Below are positions 35,281-43,458 of a DNA stretch of 64,000 bases, piece by piece. A model generated the notes under the pieces. The model saw only the letters and a program-made list of their open reading frames with translations. It was not told where the DNA came from and did no database searches. Source of the stretch: Ottowia sp. (lineage in GTDB: Bacteria; Pseudomonadota; Gammaproteobacteria; Burkholderiales; Burkholderiaceae_C); contig NZ_JADJCO010000005.1 of assembly GCF_016703145.1 (NCBI RefSeq), forward strand, positions 496,001 to 560,000, read 5' to 3'. The position numbers and the translations under genes were made by a program. Positions within the stretch are counted from its first letter, which is position 1, and each line of letters starts with the position of its first letter.

Positions 35281-35915
35281 CCACCGATGCGGCGGCAGTT
35301 TTCCGCCAACTTGAACAGGGTGTCATTGGCTTTGGGCGGCGCGGCCCGGTCGCTGTTGCCCTGGGGCTTGTCGATGCGGGCCGTCTTGCACTCGATGACG
35401 AACAGGCGATTGCGTGCCATGAAGGCGATGTCGAGTTCGTTGCGGGTCTGGGTGGCTTGGTCTTGCACTTCCAACCCCATGGCTTTGTCGCGGATGTTCA
35501 GCGAGCCGGTCACCTCATGCACGGCCTGGATGACGTGCAACTCGAGCCAGCCGCCTTTGACGAAGTCGCGCATGGCTTCGCTGGCAAATTGGATGCGGTC
35601 GCCCTTCAAGGTCAGCGCCTGAGCGCGTTCGAAGTCGCGCAGCAAGACATCCAGGCTGCGGCTGTCGAGCTGTCTGGCGTCGAGTTGCACGCTGAGGTTT
35701 CGGTGCTCTTCGGCGTTTTGCGCCAGCCAGTTGAGGTCAGCGAGCGCATCTTTCAGGCTGTCCACCTGTTGCGTCAGGTTTTGCGTAAGGGTTTGCTGCG
35801 CAGCCGTGGCCTGGGGGCGAGCGGGCTTTTGAGTCAATTCAAAGCCATAGCTGCGCAAGTAGTGGCGCAGCTTGAGTTGTTGCGCGAGGGGCTGCGCGGG
35901 GGGTGCATCCTTGAT
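35281..35915 (-). pseudogene. DUF1887 (Can2/Card1-like) CRISPR effector relic, nuclease half
   Basis: The frame after an in-frame TAG (35916-35918) reads LAQQLKLRHYLRSYGFEL through a coiled-coil stretch to VKGGWLELHVIQAVHEV and ends in a PD-(D/E)XK core, NELDIAFMARNRLFVIECKT, then DTLFKLAENCRRIGG. This is the DUF1887 nuclease domain of Card1/Can2-type proteins, which in intact form have an N-terminal CARF domain that senses cyclic oligoadenylate. The CARF domain is missing here and no start codon is evident. The nuclease residues survive but the gene is broken at both ends. Confidence 0.72.
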
Positions 35916-36057
35916 CTACCGCGTGGTGGACGGCCAGGTCGTCATCTACCTGATTGCCGACGGGCGCCGAGACATGCAGGCCCTGCTGGCGCGCCGCTTA
36001 CTCGGCGCTTCATCGGTAGCCACCCAGGTGCAGCAGGTAGACGTTCAGGGTTGGTGA
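35908..36057 (+). pseudogene. RelE/ParE-type toxin relic (C-terminal part)
   Basis: The plus-strand frame reads SLIYRVVDGQVVIYLIADG then RRDMQALLARRLLGA, the C-terminal strand-and-helix of RelE/ParE family toxins. There is no upstream remainder: the 5' side runs directly into the antisense DUF1887 relic at ~35905-35912. The recognisable homology ends near 36006; codons to the TGA at 36057 are likely foreign. Confidence 0.55.
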
Positions 36058-36279
36058 TCGTGCACCGACAACGGCGGCGTGCTGGCGTGACTTAACAGGC
36101 GGAAGGTGGCTTGATCGGCTGATTTGAGCAGTGCTTCCCGCTCAGCGCTGGGCAGGAAGGCATGGACGAACGATTGCCGTATCAACGCCAGGGCTTCCCA
36201 TTGGCTGAGCCCCTGTTCGCACATGCGTGCGGCAGCAAGGTACTCGTCAGCCAGCGTGGTGCGAGAGATACCAGGGTTG
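36045..36279 (-). pseudogene. Adenosine-deaminase-family relic (C-terminal fragment)
   Basis: The frame reads NPGISRTTLADEYLAAARM, then CEQGLSQWEALALIRQSFVH and AFLPSAEREALLKSA to a TGA at 36045-36047. This matches the C-terminal end of adenosine deaminases (pattern TDNPGIS.TTL..EY, NSF..SFL....K..LL). It is fused, out of frame, to the truncated cmr2. Its place inside a type III CRISPR relic suggests it came from Cad1, a CARF-adenosine deaminase effector, but an ordinary adenosine deaminase cannot be excluded. All catalytic metal-binding residues would lie in the missing part. Confidence 0.55.
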
Positions 36280-37402
36280 CCTCGTCCAGCAGGCGGGCCA
36301 GCACCTCTTGCCCGAGCTGTTGCAGCCATTCGCGTACTTGTTTTTGCACTTCCTGAGCCAGCGTTTGGGCCTGGCTGGCCGGCACGACGGCCACGAAGCG
36401 GTTGGGCAGGGCGGCCGAAAACAAGGGGTTGCTGTCGGTGTTGCCGTTTTGCCAGTCGCACTCGTCGAACAGTTCGGCCGGCAGTCCGCAGGCGTCCTTG
36501 AGCCACAAATCCACTTGCGGCACGCCGCGCAGGCGCGGGAACAGGATGGCGTCAGGCCCCAACTGCTCGCACACCACGCGCATGGCTTCCCACGACAGGC
36601 GTGCCAGCAGGTGCGAACCGGCCCAGAGATCGTCCATCTTGCGGGCGGCGGCAATGAAGGACTGGACGGGCCCGATGGCCAACGTGAGCAGCGCGACCTC
36701 GCCCTGGGGATCGCCAGCAAAGGCGCCCGCAAAGGCGCTGGTCAGGTCCAGGTGATCCCAGATCGAATGGTCGGGGATGCGCGTGTCAGCGGGCAGCATC
36801 TTCCACAACGCGCCCAGTCGGCCGTTGTCATCGGTTTCGCGCAGCTCGGGGGCGAAGCGCCAGAGGGTGAGCAACTGTTTTTTCCAGTCTTGCGCGCCCG
36901 GGGCCTGGCGCTCAAGGGCGACCAGCAAGTGGGAGATGTGATCGAAGCTGCGCGACTTGATGTCGTGGAAGTCGGTGTCCGCCAGACCGCCGTGTGCGCC
37001 CAAGTCGAACTGTGCGCCGGTGAGCGGGTGGATCAGCACGGGCTTTCCCGCCCAGTGCACCTGCGCCCAAGAGGCGACCTTGAACGTTCGCTCGCCCACG
37101 GTGAGTTCTTCCATCGGCCACTGCGGTCGATCGGCCGCCGCCGCCCACCAGTCGGCGCGCTGCACGTCGCGGTACATGGCACGAGGAATGCCTTTCTTGA
37201 ACACGGTGCGGGCCAGCGCTTCGTCGTTGTCGGCGTCCACGTCGCCTGACGCGATGTCTGTATAGCCCAGCAGCCGGGTGAGCGCGCGGCTGGTGCCTTT
37301 TTCATGACCTTCAGGGTCGCGCAGCAGTACCAGGGCCTTTTCAGCGGGGTCGTGCAGGCGCGCGGCGACTTTGGTTTGCCAGAGGGTGTTGTCGATGGTC
37401 AT
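36182..37402 (-). pseudogene. cmr2: Truncated cmr2 (Cas10, type III-B)
   Basis: 406 codons from the ATG at 37402. The N-terminal HD-like region (KVAARLHDPAEKALVLLRDP), the central LPADTRIPDHSIWDHLDLTS, and the palm-1 entry IGPVQSFIAAARKMDDLWAGSHLLA are diagnostic of Cmr2/Cas10. Homology stops near LARLLDE (36281); the rest of the frame is read from the deaminase relic. The GGDD-bearing second palm domain, which makes cyclic oligoadenylate, is gone (intact Cmr2 is roughly twice as long). The start follows the cmr1 stop by 9 bases. cmr3-cmr6 are absent. Confidence 0.85.
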
Positions 37403-37411
37403 GGGCGGGGC

Positions 37412-38440
37412 TCAGGCGGAAACGCGAGACAGGGACTGATCCAGGAATTTGTGGACGTCCTGCCAGACATCCGTGATGGCATGCAGATCCGGCCGGAAGG
37501 CGGGCGGCGGCAGGCAGGGAACATGAAAGATCACGCCCACGCATTGCTTGGGGTTGCTGGGTGCGGGCCGCACCTTGAAGCGCAGACTGTTGGGCAGGCG
37601 GGCGTTGTTGCCCCAGGCATCGACCTTGTGATTGGTCACGGGATAGCTCAGCCAATGGCGTGGATGGATGTGTCCATCGGCGCGTTGGTGAGGAAACTTG
37701 AATTGGGTTCGCAAGCCGATCTTGAGGCTCGCCAATTCCCGCATCAGCTTCGTCCAGTCGTCGAATGCCGGTGTCGCCCAGATCAGCGTGCCCTTGCCGT
37801 CGGTGCCCAGGCCGTGCGGCCAGTCACGTCTCAGCGCATCCTGCCAAGGCAGGGTGAGGCGGTCGTCGAGGGTGCCGGTAAGTGCCGGTGTGTCGCCCTG
37901 CGCCTCCAGCGAAACGGAGCCCCAGCCGTTGCGGCTGCGCCCGCCCAGGCTGCCGTAGCGATCCATGAGCCACAGGGCCGTGGCAATTTCTGACGCGAAT
38001 TCTTCGGGGAAAGCCAGGCGGAGTGCGGCGTTCTCGCCAGCCTGGATGGCGGCGTTGTTCTTGAGCGCTGTACCCTTGCTTTTTTCATAAATGAGCGGTC
38101 CATAGCCAAGGTACAGGTCACTGCCCACGGGGCTGGTCACATCGGGGTGCTTGACCGTTCCCAGGCGGGTCCAATCCTTGAGCGTGCCTGGGTTCCAATG
38201 ACCGAGCCGGATGCGAATCTGGCTTTGTCGGGAACCCGCCCCATCCGCCGCCACACCGAACAACTCGCCTTCGCGCTGGCGCAGCCGCTCCACGTTGAAC
38301 GAAAGCTCATGCGCCACCGCCACCCGCCACCACTGCCGCAGCAGTGCCTTGATGGGCGGCGTGCGCCATTGGGATGTTTGCGTTGCGTTGCCGAGAAAAG
38401 CCGGCGAGAGGAAAGTCAGGTGTAGGTTCCGGATGTGCAT
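37412..38440 (-). CDS. cmr1: Type III-B CRISPR RAMP protein Cmr1
   Basis: 342 residues, a normal length for Cmr1. It starts MHIRNLHLTFLSPAFLGNA with WRTPPIKALLRQWWRVAVA (residues ~25-43), followed by RYGSLGGRSRNGWGSVSLE, the Gly-rich loop of RAMP folds. Cmr1 caps the 3' end of the crRNA in the Cmr effector complex. The reading frame is whole, but its partners Cmr3-6 are missing and cmr2 is truncated, so it is an orphan. The upstream 257 bases (38441-38697) hold no gene and no CRISPR repeats. Confidence 0.85.
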   Translation of the reverse strand: MHIRNLHLTFLSPAFLGNATQTSQWRTPPIKALLRQWWRVAVAHELSFNVERLRQREGELFGVAADGAGSRQSQIRIRLGHWNPGTLKDWTRLGTVKHPDVTSPVGSDLYLGYGPLIYEKSKGTALKNNAAIQAGENAALRLAFPEEFASEIATALWLMDRYGSLGGRSRNGWGSVSLEAQGDTPALTGTLDDRLTLPWQDALRRDWPHGLGTDGKGTLIWATPAFDDWTKLMRELASLKIGLRTQFKFPHQRADGHIHPRHWLSYPVTNHKVDAWGNNARLPNSLRFKVRPAPSNPKQCVGVIFHVPCLPPPAFRPDLHAITDVWQDVHKFLDQSLSRVSA

Positions 38441-38697
38441 GGCAGCCGTCGGCAGTCGCTGGAATTGGCGGTGTTGAACTAATTTTTTCGCTGGACGCTC
38501 GGCGCCTCATGCGCCAGAGCGAAGCAGTAGAGCACAGGATTTCCGGCCGAAAATCCGTCGCAAGCTTGCCGGCAACAGCAAGCGGTTTTCTGTGGCGCGA
38601 TGAAGCCCATGGATCGGCGTTCCGCGCACATCGCCGGCGATTTTCGGCGCGAAGTTTCATCCGGGCAGCGCCGTTGCCTGCCGGCCGGTGGCGCGCT

Positions 38698-39870
38698 TCA
38701 CAGCCGCGCCAGGCGCTCCAGCGCCGCGCGGAGCGTGTCGTCCCGCTTGGCAAAGCAGAAGCGGATCACCTTCTGGTCGAACCCGTCGCCATAAAAGGCC
38801 GACAGCGGGATGGCGGCCACGCCGATCTCGCGCGTGAGCCATTGGCAGAACTCGCCTTCGGGCAGGTCGCGTTCGGGCACGGCGAGGTCGGCGATGGAGA
38901 CGGTCTGGAAGTAGGTGCCCTCGCAGGGCAGCAGGCGGAACTGGGTGGCGGCCAGGCCGGCGCGGAACAGGTCGCGCTTGGCGCCGTAGAACGCGGGCAA
39001 CTGCAGGTAGGGCGCGGGGTCTTGCATGTACGCGGCCAGCGCATGCTGCATGGGCGTGTTGACGGTGAACACGTTGAACTGGTGCACCTTGCGCAACTCG
39101 GCCGTCAGCGCCGCCGGCGCGACCACGTAGCCCACCTTCCAGCCGGTGACGTGGTAGGTCTTGCCGAAGCTGCTGACGATGAAGGCGCGTTCGGCCAGGC
39201 CCGGGTAGCGCGCCACGCTTTCGTGGCGCAGCGGGGCGTACACCATGTGCTCGTAAACCTCGTCGCTGATGACCAGCACGTTGGTGGGCGCCAGCAGTTC
39301 TTCCAGCCGGCGCATGTCGGCGGCCGACCACACGGTGCCGCTGGGGTTGTGCGGGCTGTTGATGACGATGGCGCGCGTGCGGGGCGACAGCGCGGCGCCG
39401 ATCTTGCCGAAGTCGGGCCGGAAGGTGCCGGGCGTGAGCGGCACGCGCACCACGGCGGCGCCGGTCAGCTCGATGTTGGGGACGTAGCTGTCGTAGCAGG
39501 GCTCCAGCACGATCACTTCGTCGCCCGGGCCGGCGCAGCACAAGATGGCCGTCAGGATGGCCTGCGTGGCGCCAGCGGTGACGGTGACCTCGGCGTCCGC
39601 GTCGCAGCGACGGCCGTACAGCGCCTCGATCTTGGCGGCGATGGCCTCGCGCAGCGGGGCCGCGCCGGGCATGGGCGGGTACTGGTTCAGCCCCTGCCGC
39701 ATGGCGGCGGTGACGGCATCGACCAGCGCCGGGTCGCAGTCGAAGTCGGGGAAGCCCTGGCCCAGATTGACCGCCTGGTGGCGCGCGGCCAGCGCCGACA
39801 TGACGGTGAAGATGGTGGTGCCGACGCTGGGCAGGCGGGAGGGGAAGGCGGGGGTGCGCTCAGAGCTCAT
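38698..39870 (-). CDS. PLP-dependent aminotransferase (methionine aminotransferase-like)
   Basis: 390 residues, fold-type I class I/II aminotransferase. Features: NLGQGFPDFDCDP, NQYPPMPGAAPLREAIA, NSPHNPSGTVW, ISDEVYEHMVY and the PLP lysine K237 in SSFGKTYHVTGWKVGY. It most resembles the YbdL/methionine aminotransferase group using methionine, phenylalanine or similar. It overlaps the end of the cysB-type gene by 11 bases, consistent with co-transcription and a sulfur amino-acid role. Confidence 0.87.
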   Translation of the reverse strand: MSSERTPAFPSRLPSVGTTIFTVMSALAARHQAVNLGQGFPDFDCDPALVDAVTAAMRQGLNQYPPMPGAAPLREAIAAKIEALYGRRCDADAEVTVTAGATQAILTAILCCAGPGDEVIVLEPCYDSYVPNIELTGAAVVRVPLTPGTFRPDFGKIGAALSPRTRAIVINSPHNPSGTVWSAADMRRLEELLAPTNVLVISDEVYEHMVYAPLRHESVARYPGLAERAFIVSSFGKTYHVTGWKVGYVVAPAALTAELRKVHQFNVFTVNTPMQHALAAYMQDPAPYLQLPAFYGAKRDLFRAGLAATQFRLLPCEGTYFQTVSIADLAVPERDLPEGEFCQWLTREIGVAAIPLSAFYGDGFDQKVIRFCFAKRDDTLRAALERLARL

Positions 39871-40801
39871 AGTCGTGGGGCTGGCCGCTCATGGCCTTGA
39901 GGATCAGCGCCTTGTCGAGGCGGTCCGACAGCAGGCTGGCGAAGTGGTAGACGAAATCGCGCAGGTAAGCGCTGCGCTTGAGCGCGATGCGCGCCACGTT
40001 GTGGCCCAGCAGCTGGCCCAGCGGGCGCGCCACCAGGTCGCCGCCAGCATCGCCCTGCACGGCCATCTCGGCCACGATGCCGATGCCCAGGCCCAGGCGC
40101 ACGTAGGTCTTGATGACGTCGGAGTCGATGGCCTCCAGCACGATGCGCGGGGCGAGATGGCGCTGGGCGAAGGCGGTGTCCACGCGCGTGCGGCCGGTGA
40201 AGGAGGGGTGGTAGGTCACCAGCGGCTCGGCGGCGATGTCTTCCAGCGTCAGGCGCTCCTTGCGCGCCAGCCGGTGGCCGGCCGGCAGCACCAGCATGTG
40301 CTGCCATTCGTAGCAGGGCAGGGTGACCAGCTCGGGGTAGCTGGACAGCGATTCGGTGGCGATGCCGATGTCGGCCGTCTCGTCGATGACCATGCGCGCC
40401 ACCTGGTCCGGCGCGCCCTGGTGCAGGCTGATGTTGACCTTGGGGTAGCTCTCGCGCAGGCGGGCCACCGGCACCGGCAGCACGTAGCGCGCCTGCGTGT
40501 GCGTGGTGGCGATCGACAGCGTGCCGGTGTCCTGCGCGCTGTACTGCTCGCCGATGCGCCGTAGGTTGCCCACCTCGCGCAGGATGACGGCGATGCTTTC
40601 CAGCACGTGCTGGCCGGGTTCGGTGATGCGCTTCAGGCGTTTGCCGTGGCGGGTGAAGATCTCGATGCCGAGCTCTTCCTCCAGCTCGATGATGGCCTTG
40701 GACACGCCCGGCTGCGAGGTGTGCAGCGCCTTGGCCGCCTCGGTCAGGTTCAGGTTGCGGCGCGCCGCCTCCTGAACGAAGCGGAATTGGTGGAGATTCA
40801 T
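39860..40801 (-). CDS. cysB: CysB-family LysR transcriptional regulator
   Basis: 313 residues from the ATG at 40801. MNLHQFRFVQEAARRNLNLTEAAKALHTSQPGVSKAII (residues 1-38) and RHGKRLKRITEPG are the CysB/Cbl helix-turn-helix; the effector domain has ATTHTQARYVLP, YHPSFTGRTRVDTAF and DVIKTYVRLGLGIGIVAEMA typical of CysB. It should activate sulfate assimilation genes in response to N-acetylserine/O-acetylserine. Flanking CbiX and methionine-aminotransferase-like genes fit a sulfur theme. Confidence 0.9.
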   Translation of the reverse strand: MNLHQFRFVQEAARRNLNLTEAAKALHTSQPGVSKAIIELEEELGIEIFTRHGKRLKRITEPGQHVLESIAVILREVGNLRRIGEQYSAQDTGTLSIATTHTQARYVLPVPVARLRESYPKVNISLHQGAPDQVARMVIDETADIGIATESLSSYPELVTLPCYEWQHMLVLPAGHRLARKERLTLEDIAAEPLVTYHPSFTGRTRVDTAFAQRHLAPRIVLEAIDSDVIKTYVRLGLGIGIVAEMAVQGDAGGDLVARPLGQLLGHNVARIALKRSAYLRDFVYHFASLLSDRLDKALILKAMSGQPHDYEL

Positions 40802-40843
40802 GGGATTCGGTATATGAAACCCCGTCATTATGGCGGATTTGAT

Positions 40844-41233
40844 CTAAACCGAAGGCCGCTCCAGCGCCGCCCGCGCCATGGCGTCCACCACGCCTGGGTG
40901 TTCGCCGATGGCCGGACCCAGGCTGAAGGCGATGGCCGGATGGCGCGCGCGCAGCGCCTCGACCAGGCGCGGCAAATCCTCGCGCGCGTGGCGGCCGGCA
41001 CCCAGGAACATCGGCCACACGGCGACGGCCCGCACGCCCTCTGCCAGCAGCGCGGCCACGGCCGTGGCCAGGTCGGGCTCGGTCAGCTCCAGGTAGGCGC
41101 AGGCTACGCGGACGCCGGGCTCGAGTTCGCGCACGCGGCGCGCCACGGCCTCGATCGGCGCGCGCCACGCGGGGTCGCGCGAACCGTGCGCGAACAGCAC
41201 GATGCCGGCGGGGCGGGCCGTGGCCGGGGTCAT
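40844..41233 (-). CDS. CbiX/SirB-type sirohydrochlorin chelatase
   Basis: 129 residues, the short single-domain CbiX(S) form. GIVLFAHGSRDPAWRAPIEA (catalytic His16 or so), ACAYLELTEPDLATAV and VWPMFLGAGRHAREDLP are diagnostic. It inserts Fe or Co into sirohydrochlorin; beside cysB, siroheme for sulfite reductase is the likelier use. Its start overlaps the lptG stop by four bases. Confidence 0.88.
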   Translation of the reverse strand: MTPATARPAGIVLFAHGSRDPAWRAPIEAVARRVRELEPGVRVACAYLELTEPDLATAVAALLAEGVRAVAVWPMFLGAGRHAREDLPRLVEALRARHPAIAFSLGPAIGEHPGVVDAMARAALERPSV

Positions 41234-42336
41234 TGCCTCAGCACCAGCCAGCCGAAGGCCGCCAGCGACAGCAGCGAGTACAGCAGGCCGGGCGCGCCGG
41301 CGGCGATCCAGGGCTCCCAGTTGCGCAGGTTGCCGATGAAGCCGAACACGTTGTTGAGCAGGAAGAAGCTGATGCCCACCAGCACGCCCAGGAACACGTA
41401 GCCCGCGATGTTGCCGGAGCGGAAGTGCAGGTAGGCGAAGGGCAGGGCCAGCACCATCATCACCAGGCAGCTCAGGGGGTAGAACACCTTGCGCCAGAAC
41501 TCGATCTCGTAGCGCTGCGCGCTCTGGCCGTTGTCCTGCAGGTGGCTGATGTAGTGGAACAGGTCCACCGTCTGCATGCGGTCGGGGCTGAGCAGCGCGG
41601 CGGCCACCATGTCCAGCGAGATGCTGGTGGGCCAGCGCCAGTCGGCGAGCTTCTCGATCCGCACCTCGGGCCGCGGCGTGCCGGCCTGCTCGAAGTCGCG
41701 CCGCTCCACGTCGCGCAGCGCCCAGCCGTCCGCCACGAACACGCCCCGGGCCGCCTTGGTGGTGGACAGCAGGCGCCCGTGCGCGTTGTCGAACTCGAAG
41801 ATGCGGATCTGGCTCATGGTGCCGTCGGAAGCCAGCGCGCCCACGTTGACCGAGTAGTTGCGCGCGTCCTGGCGGTCCTTCATCCAGGCGCCGGTGCGGC
41901 CGACGGTGATGTCGCCCACGAAGCGCGCCTGCATCGTCTGCGCCGTCCGGCTGGCGGCGGGCGCCACGTAGTCACCGAAGACGAAGGTCAGCACGACGAA
42001 GCCGACCCCCAGCGCCAGCAGCGTGCCCAGCGCCCGCAGCGGCCCCAGGCCGCTGGTGCGCAGGATGGTGTATTCGGAGCTCTCGGCCAGCCGCGCCATG
42101 ACGTAGATGGTGCCGATCAGCACGGCGATCGGCAGCAGCTCGTACAGGTGGCTGGGCATCTGCAGCGCCACGTAGAGCAGGGCGTAGCCCAGCGTGTAGC
42201 CGCGCGCGCCGTGCTCGCTGACGTCGCCGAGCTGGTCCACGAGGTCGAAGAAGAAGAACAGCAGCAGGAACGCCACGGCCACGAAGCCCACCGCGCGCAG
42301 CACTTCGCTGTAGATCAGGTGGCGGATGGTCCTCAT
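41230..42336 (-). CDS. lptG: LPS export ABC transporter permease LptG
   Basis: 368 residues with six membrane segments, three at each end, around a periplasmic beta-jellyroll domain. YSEVLRAVGFVAVAFLLLFFFFD at the start (split at ~8-30), ARLAESSEYTILRTSGLGP and the C-terminal LPFAYLHFRSGNIAGYVFLGV match YjgP/YjgQ LptG. It forms LptB2FG, extracting LPS from the inner membrane. Its start overlaps the lptF stop as ATGA. Confidence 0.94.
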   Translation of the reverse strand: MRTIRHLIYSEVLRAVGFVAVAFLLLFFFFDLVDQLGDVSEHGARGYTLGYALLYVALQMPSHLYELLPIAVLIGTIYVMARLAESSEYTILRTSGLGPLRALGTLLALGVGFVVLTFVFGDYVAPAASRTAQTMQARFVGDITVGRTGAWMKDRQDARNYSVNVGALASDGTMSQIRIFEFDNAHGRLLSTTKAARGVFVADGWALRDVERRDFEQAGTPRPEVRIEKLADWRWPTSISLDMVAAALLSPDRMQTVDLFHYISHLQDNGQSAQRYEIEFWRKVFYPLSCLVMMVLALPFAYLHFRSGNIAGYVFLGVLVGISFFLLNNVFGFIGNLRNWEPWIAAGAPGLLYSLLSLAAFGWLVLRQ

Positions 42337-43433
42337 GCGCCGGCCTCCCTGGGCGTTCGCGGGCGTTCGCGGCCCCGCCAGTCGCGCTGGCGCAGCGCCA
42401 GCCAGCCCAGGGCGGCCAGCAGGATGCCGCCGTGCAGCAGCACCATGAACAGCGGCAGGCCGATGCGCCCGTTGCCGATCCAGCTCTGGCCGGCGCTCAT
42501 CAGGTTGTAGTAGCTGGCGAAGGCGAACAGCGCGAAGATCAGTCCGGCGCTGCGCCCCACGCGCGGGTTCACCCGCGTGGCGGCCAGCGCGATCAGCACG
42601 CAGTTGATCGCCGCCAGCGCCAGGCCCAGCCGCCACGACAGCTCGGCCATGTGGCGCGGCGTCGGCTCGCGCAGCAGGGCGGCGGTGGACTTGAGGCGCG
42701 GCGAGTCGTTGGTGGTGGGGCCGATGATGCGGGCGTTGATGCGGTTGCCGTACTCGGCGAACTCGCTCACCCGCATCGCGCCGGTGGCGGTCTCGGTCTC
42801 CAGGCGGTGGCCGTTGTCGAGCACCAGCCAGCGCTCCTCGCCCGCCGCCTCGATGCGGCCGCTCTGGGCGGAGATCACCGCTTCCTTGCCGCGCTCGCTG
42901 GCGGCGATGAAGATGTTGCTGCCGGTCTGCGCGTCGGCCGAGTCCTTGTCGATGAAGAACACGCGCTGGCCGCCCGCCGATTCGATGAAGCGCCCCGGCG
43001 CCACGCGCTCGATGTCGTCGCGGCCCTGGTAGCGGTCGCGCAGCTCGCGGATCTGCAGGTTGGACCAGGGCCACACCAGCAGCGCCAGCACCGCCACCGC
43101 CAGCAGCACCGGCCAGGCGAAGCGCAGCAGCGGCCGCAGGAAGGACGTCAGGCTCTGGCCGCACGAGAACCACACCACCATCTCGCTGCTGGCGTACATG
43201 CGTGTCAGGGTGGCGGTGATGGCCACGAACAGGCTCAGCGTCAGGATGGTGGGCAGGTGGCCGAGCACGGTGAAGCCCATCACCAGCAGCACCTCGGACG
43301 GGTTGACGCGGCCGATCGAGGCCTGGCCCAGCGTGCGGATCAGCATCACCGTCATGACGATGGTGACCAGCACCACCAGGGTCGCGCCAAAGCTCCGGCC
43401 AAGCTCTTTGCGTAGGGAGGAATCGAATAACAT
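42333..43433 (-). CDS. lptF: LPS export ABC transporter permease LptF
   Basis: 366 residues from the ATG at 43433: MLFDSSLRKELGRSFGATL, membrane segments at the N- and C-termini, MYASSEMVVWFSCGQSLTSF and a periplasmic domain. It pairs with LptG. The gene starts only 25 bases from the divergent pepA start, so each promoter must lie in the other gene's coding region. An AAGG-poor leader makes the ribosome site weak, but upstream starts would add unconserved residues. Confidence 0.93.
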   Translation of the reverse strand: MLFDSSLRKELGRSFGATLVVLVTIVMTVMLIRTLGQASIGRVNPSEVLLVMGFTVLGHLPTILTLSLFVAITATLTRMYASSEMVVWFSCGQSLTSFLRPLLRFAWPVLLAVAVLALLVWPWSNLQIRELRDRYQGRDDIERVAPGRFIESAGGQRVFFIDKDSADAQTGSNIFIAASERGKEAVISAQSGRIEAAGEERWLVLDNGHRLETETATGAMRVSEFAEYGNRINARIIGPTTNDSPRLKSTAALLREPTPRHMAELSWRLGLALAAINCVLIALAATRVNPRVGRSAGLIFALFAFASYYNLMSAGQSWIGNGRIGLPLFMVLLHGGILLAALGWLALRQRDWRGRERPRTPREAGA

Positions 43434-43458
43434 CGGTCGAAAGGAAAACGCCGCGATT

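Noticed and set aside
38441..38697. Possible CRISPR array or leader next to cmr1
   Set aside because: No regularly spaced direct repeats are present; the stretch is non-repetitive and shows only a small GGCGC hairpin. No array was seen anywhere in the window.
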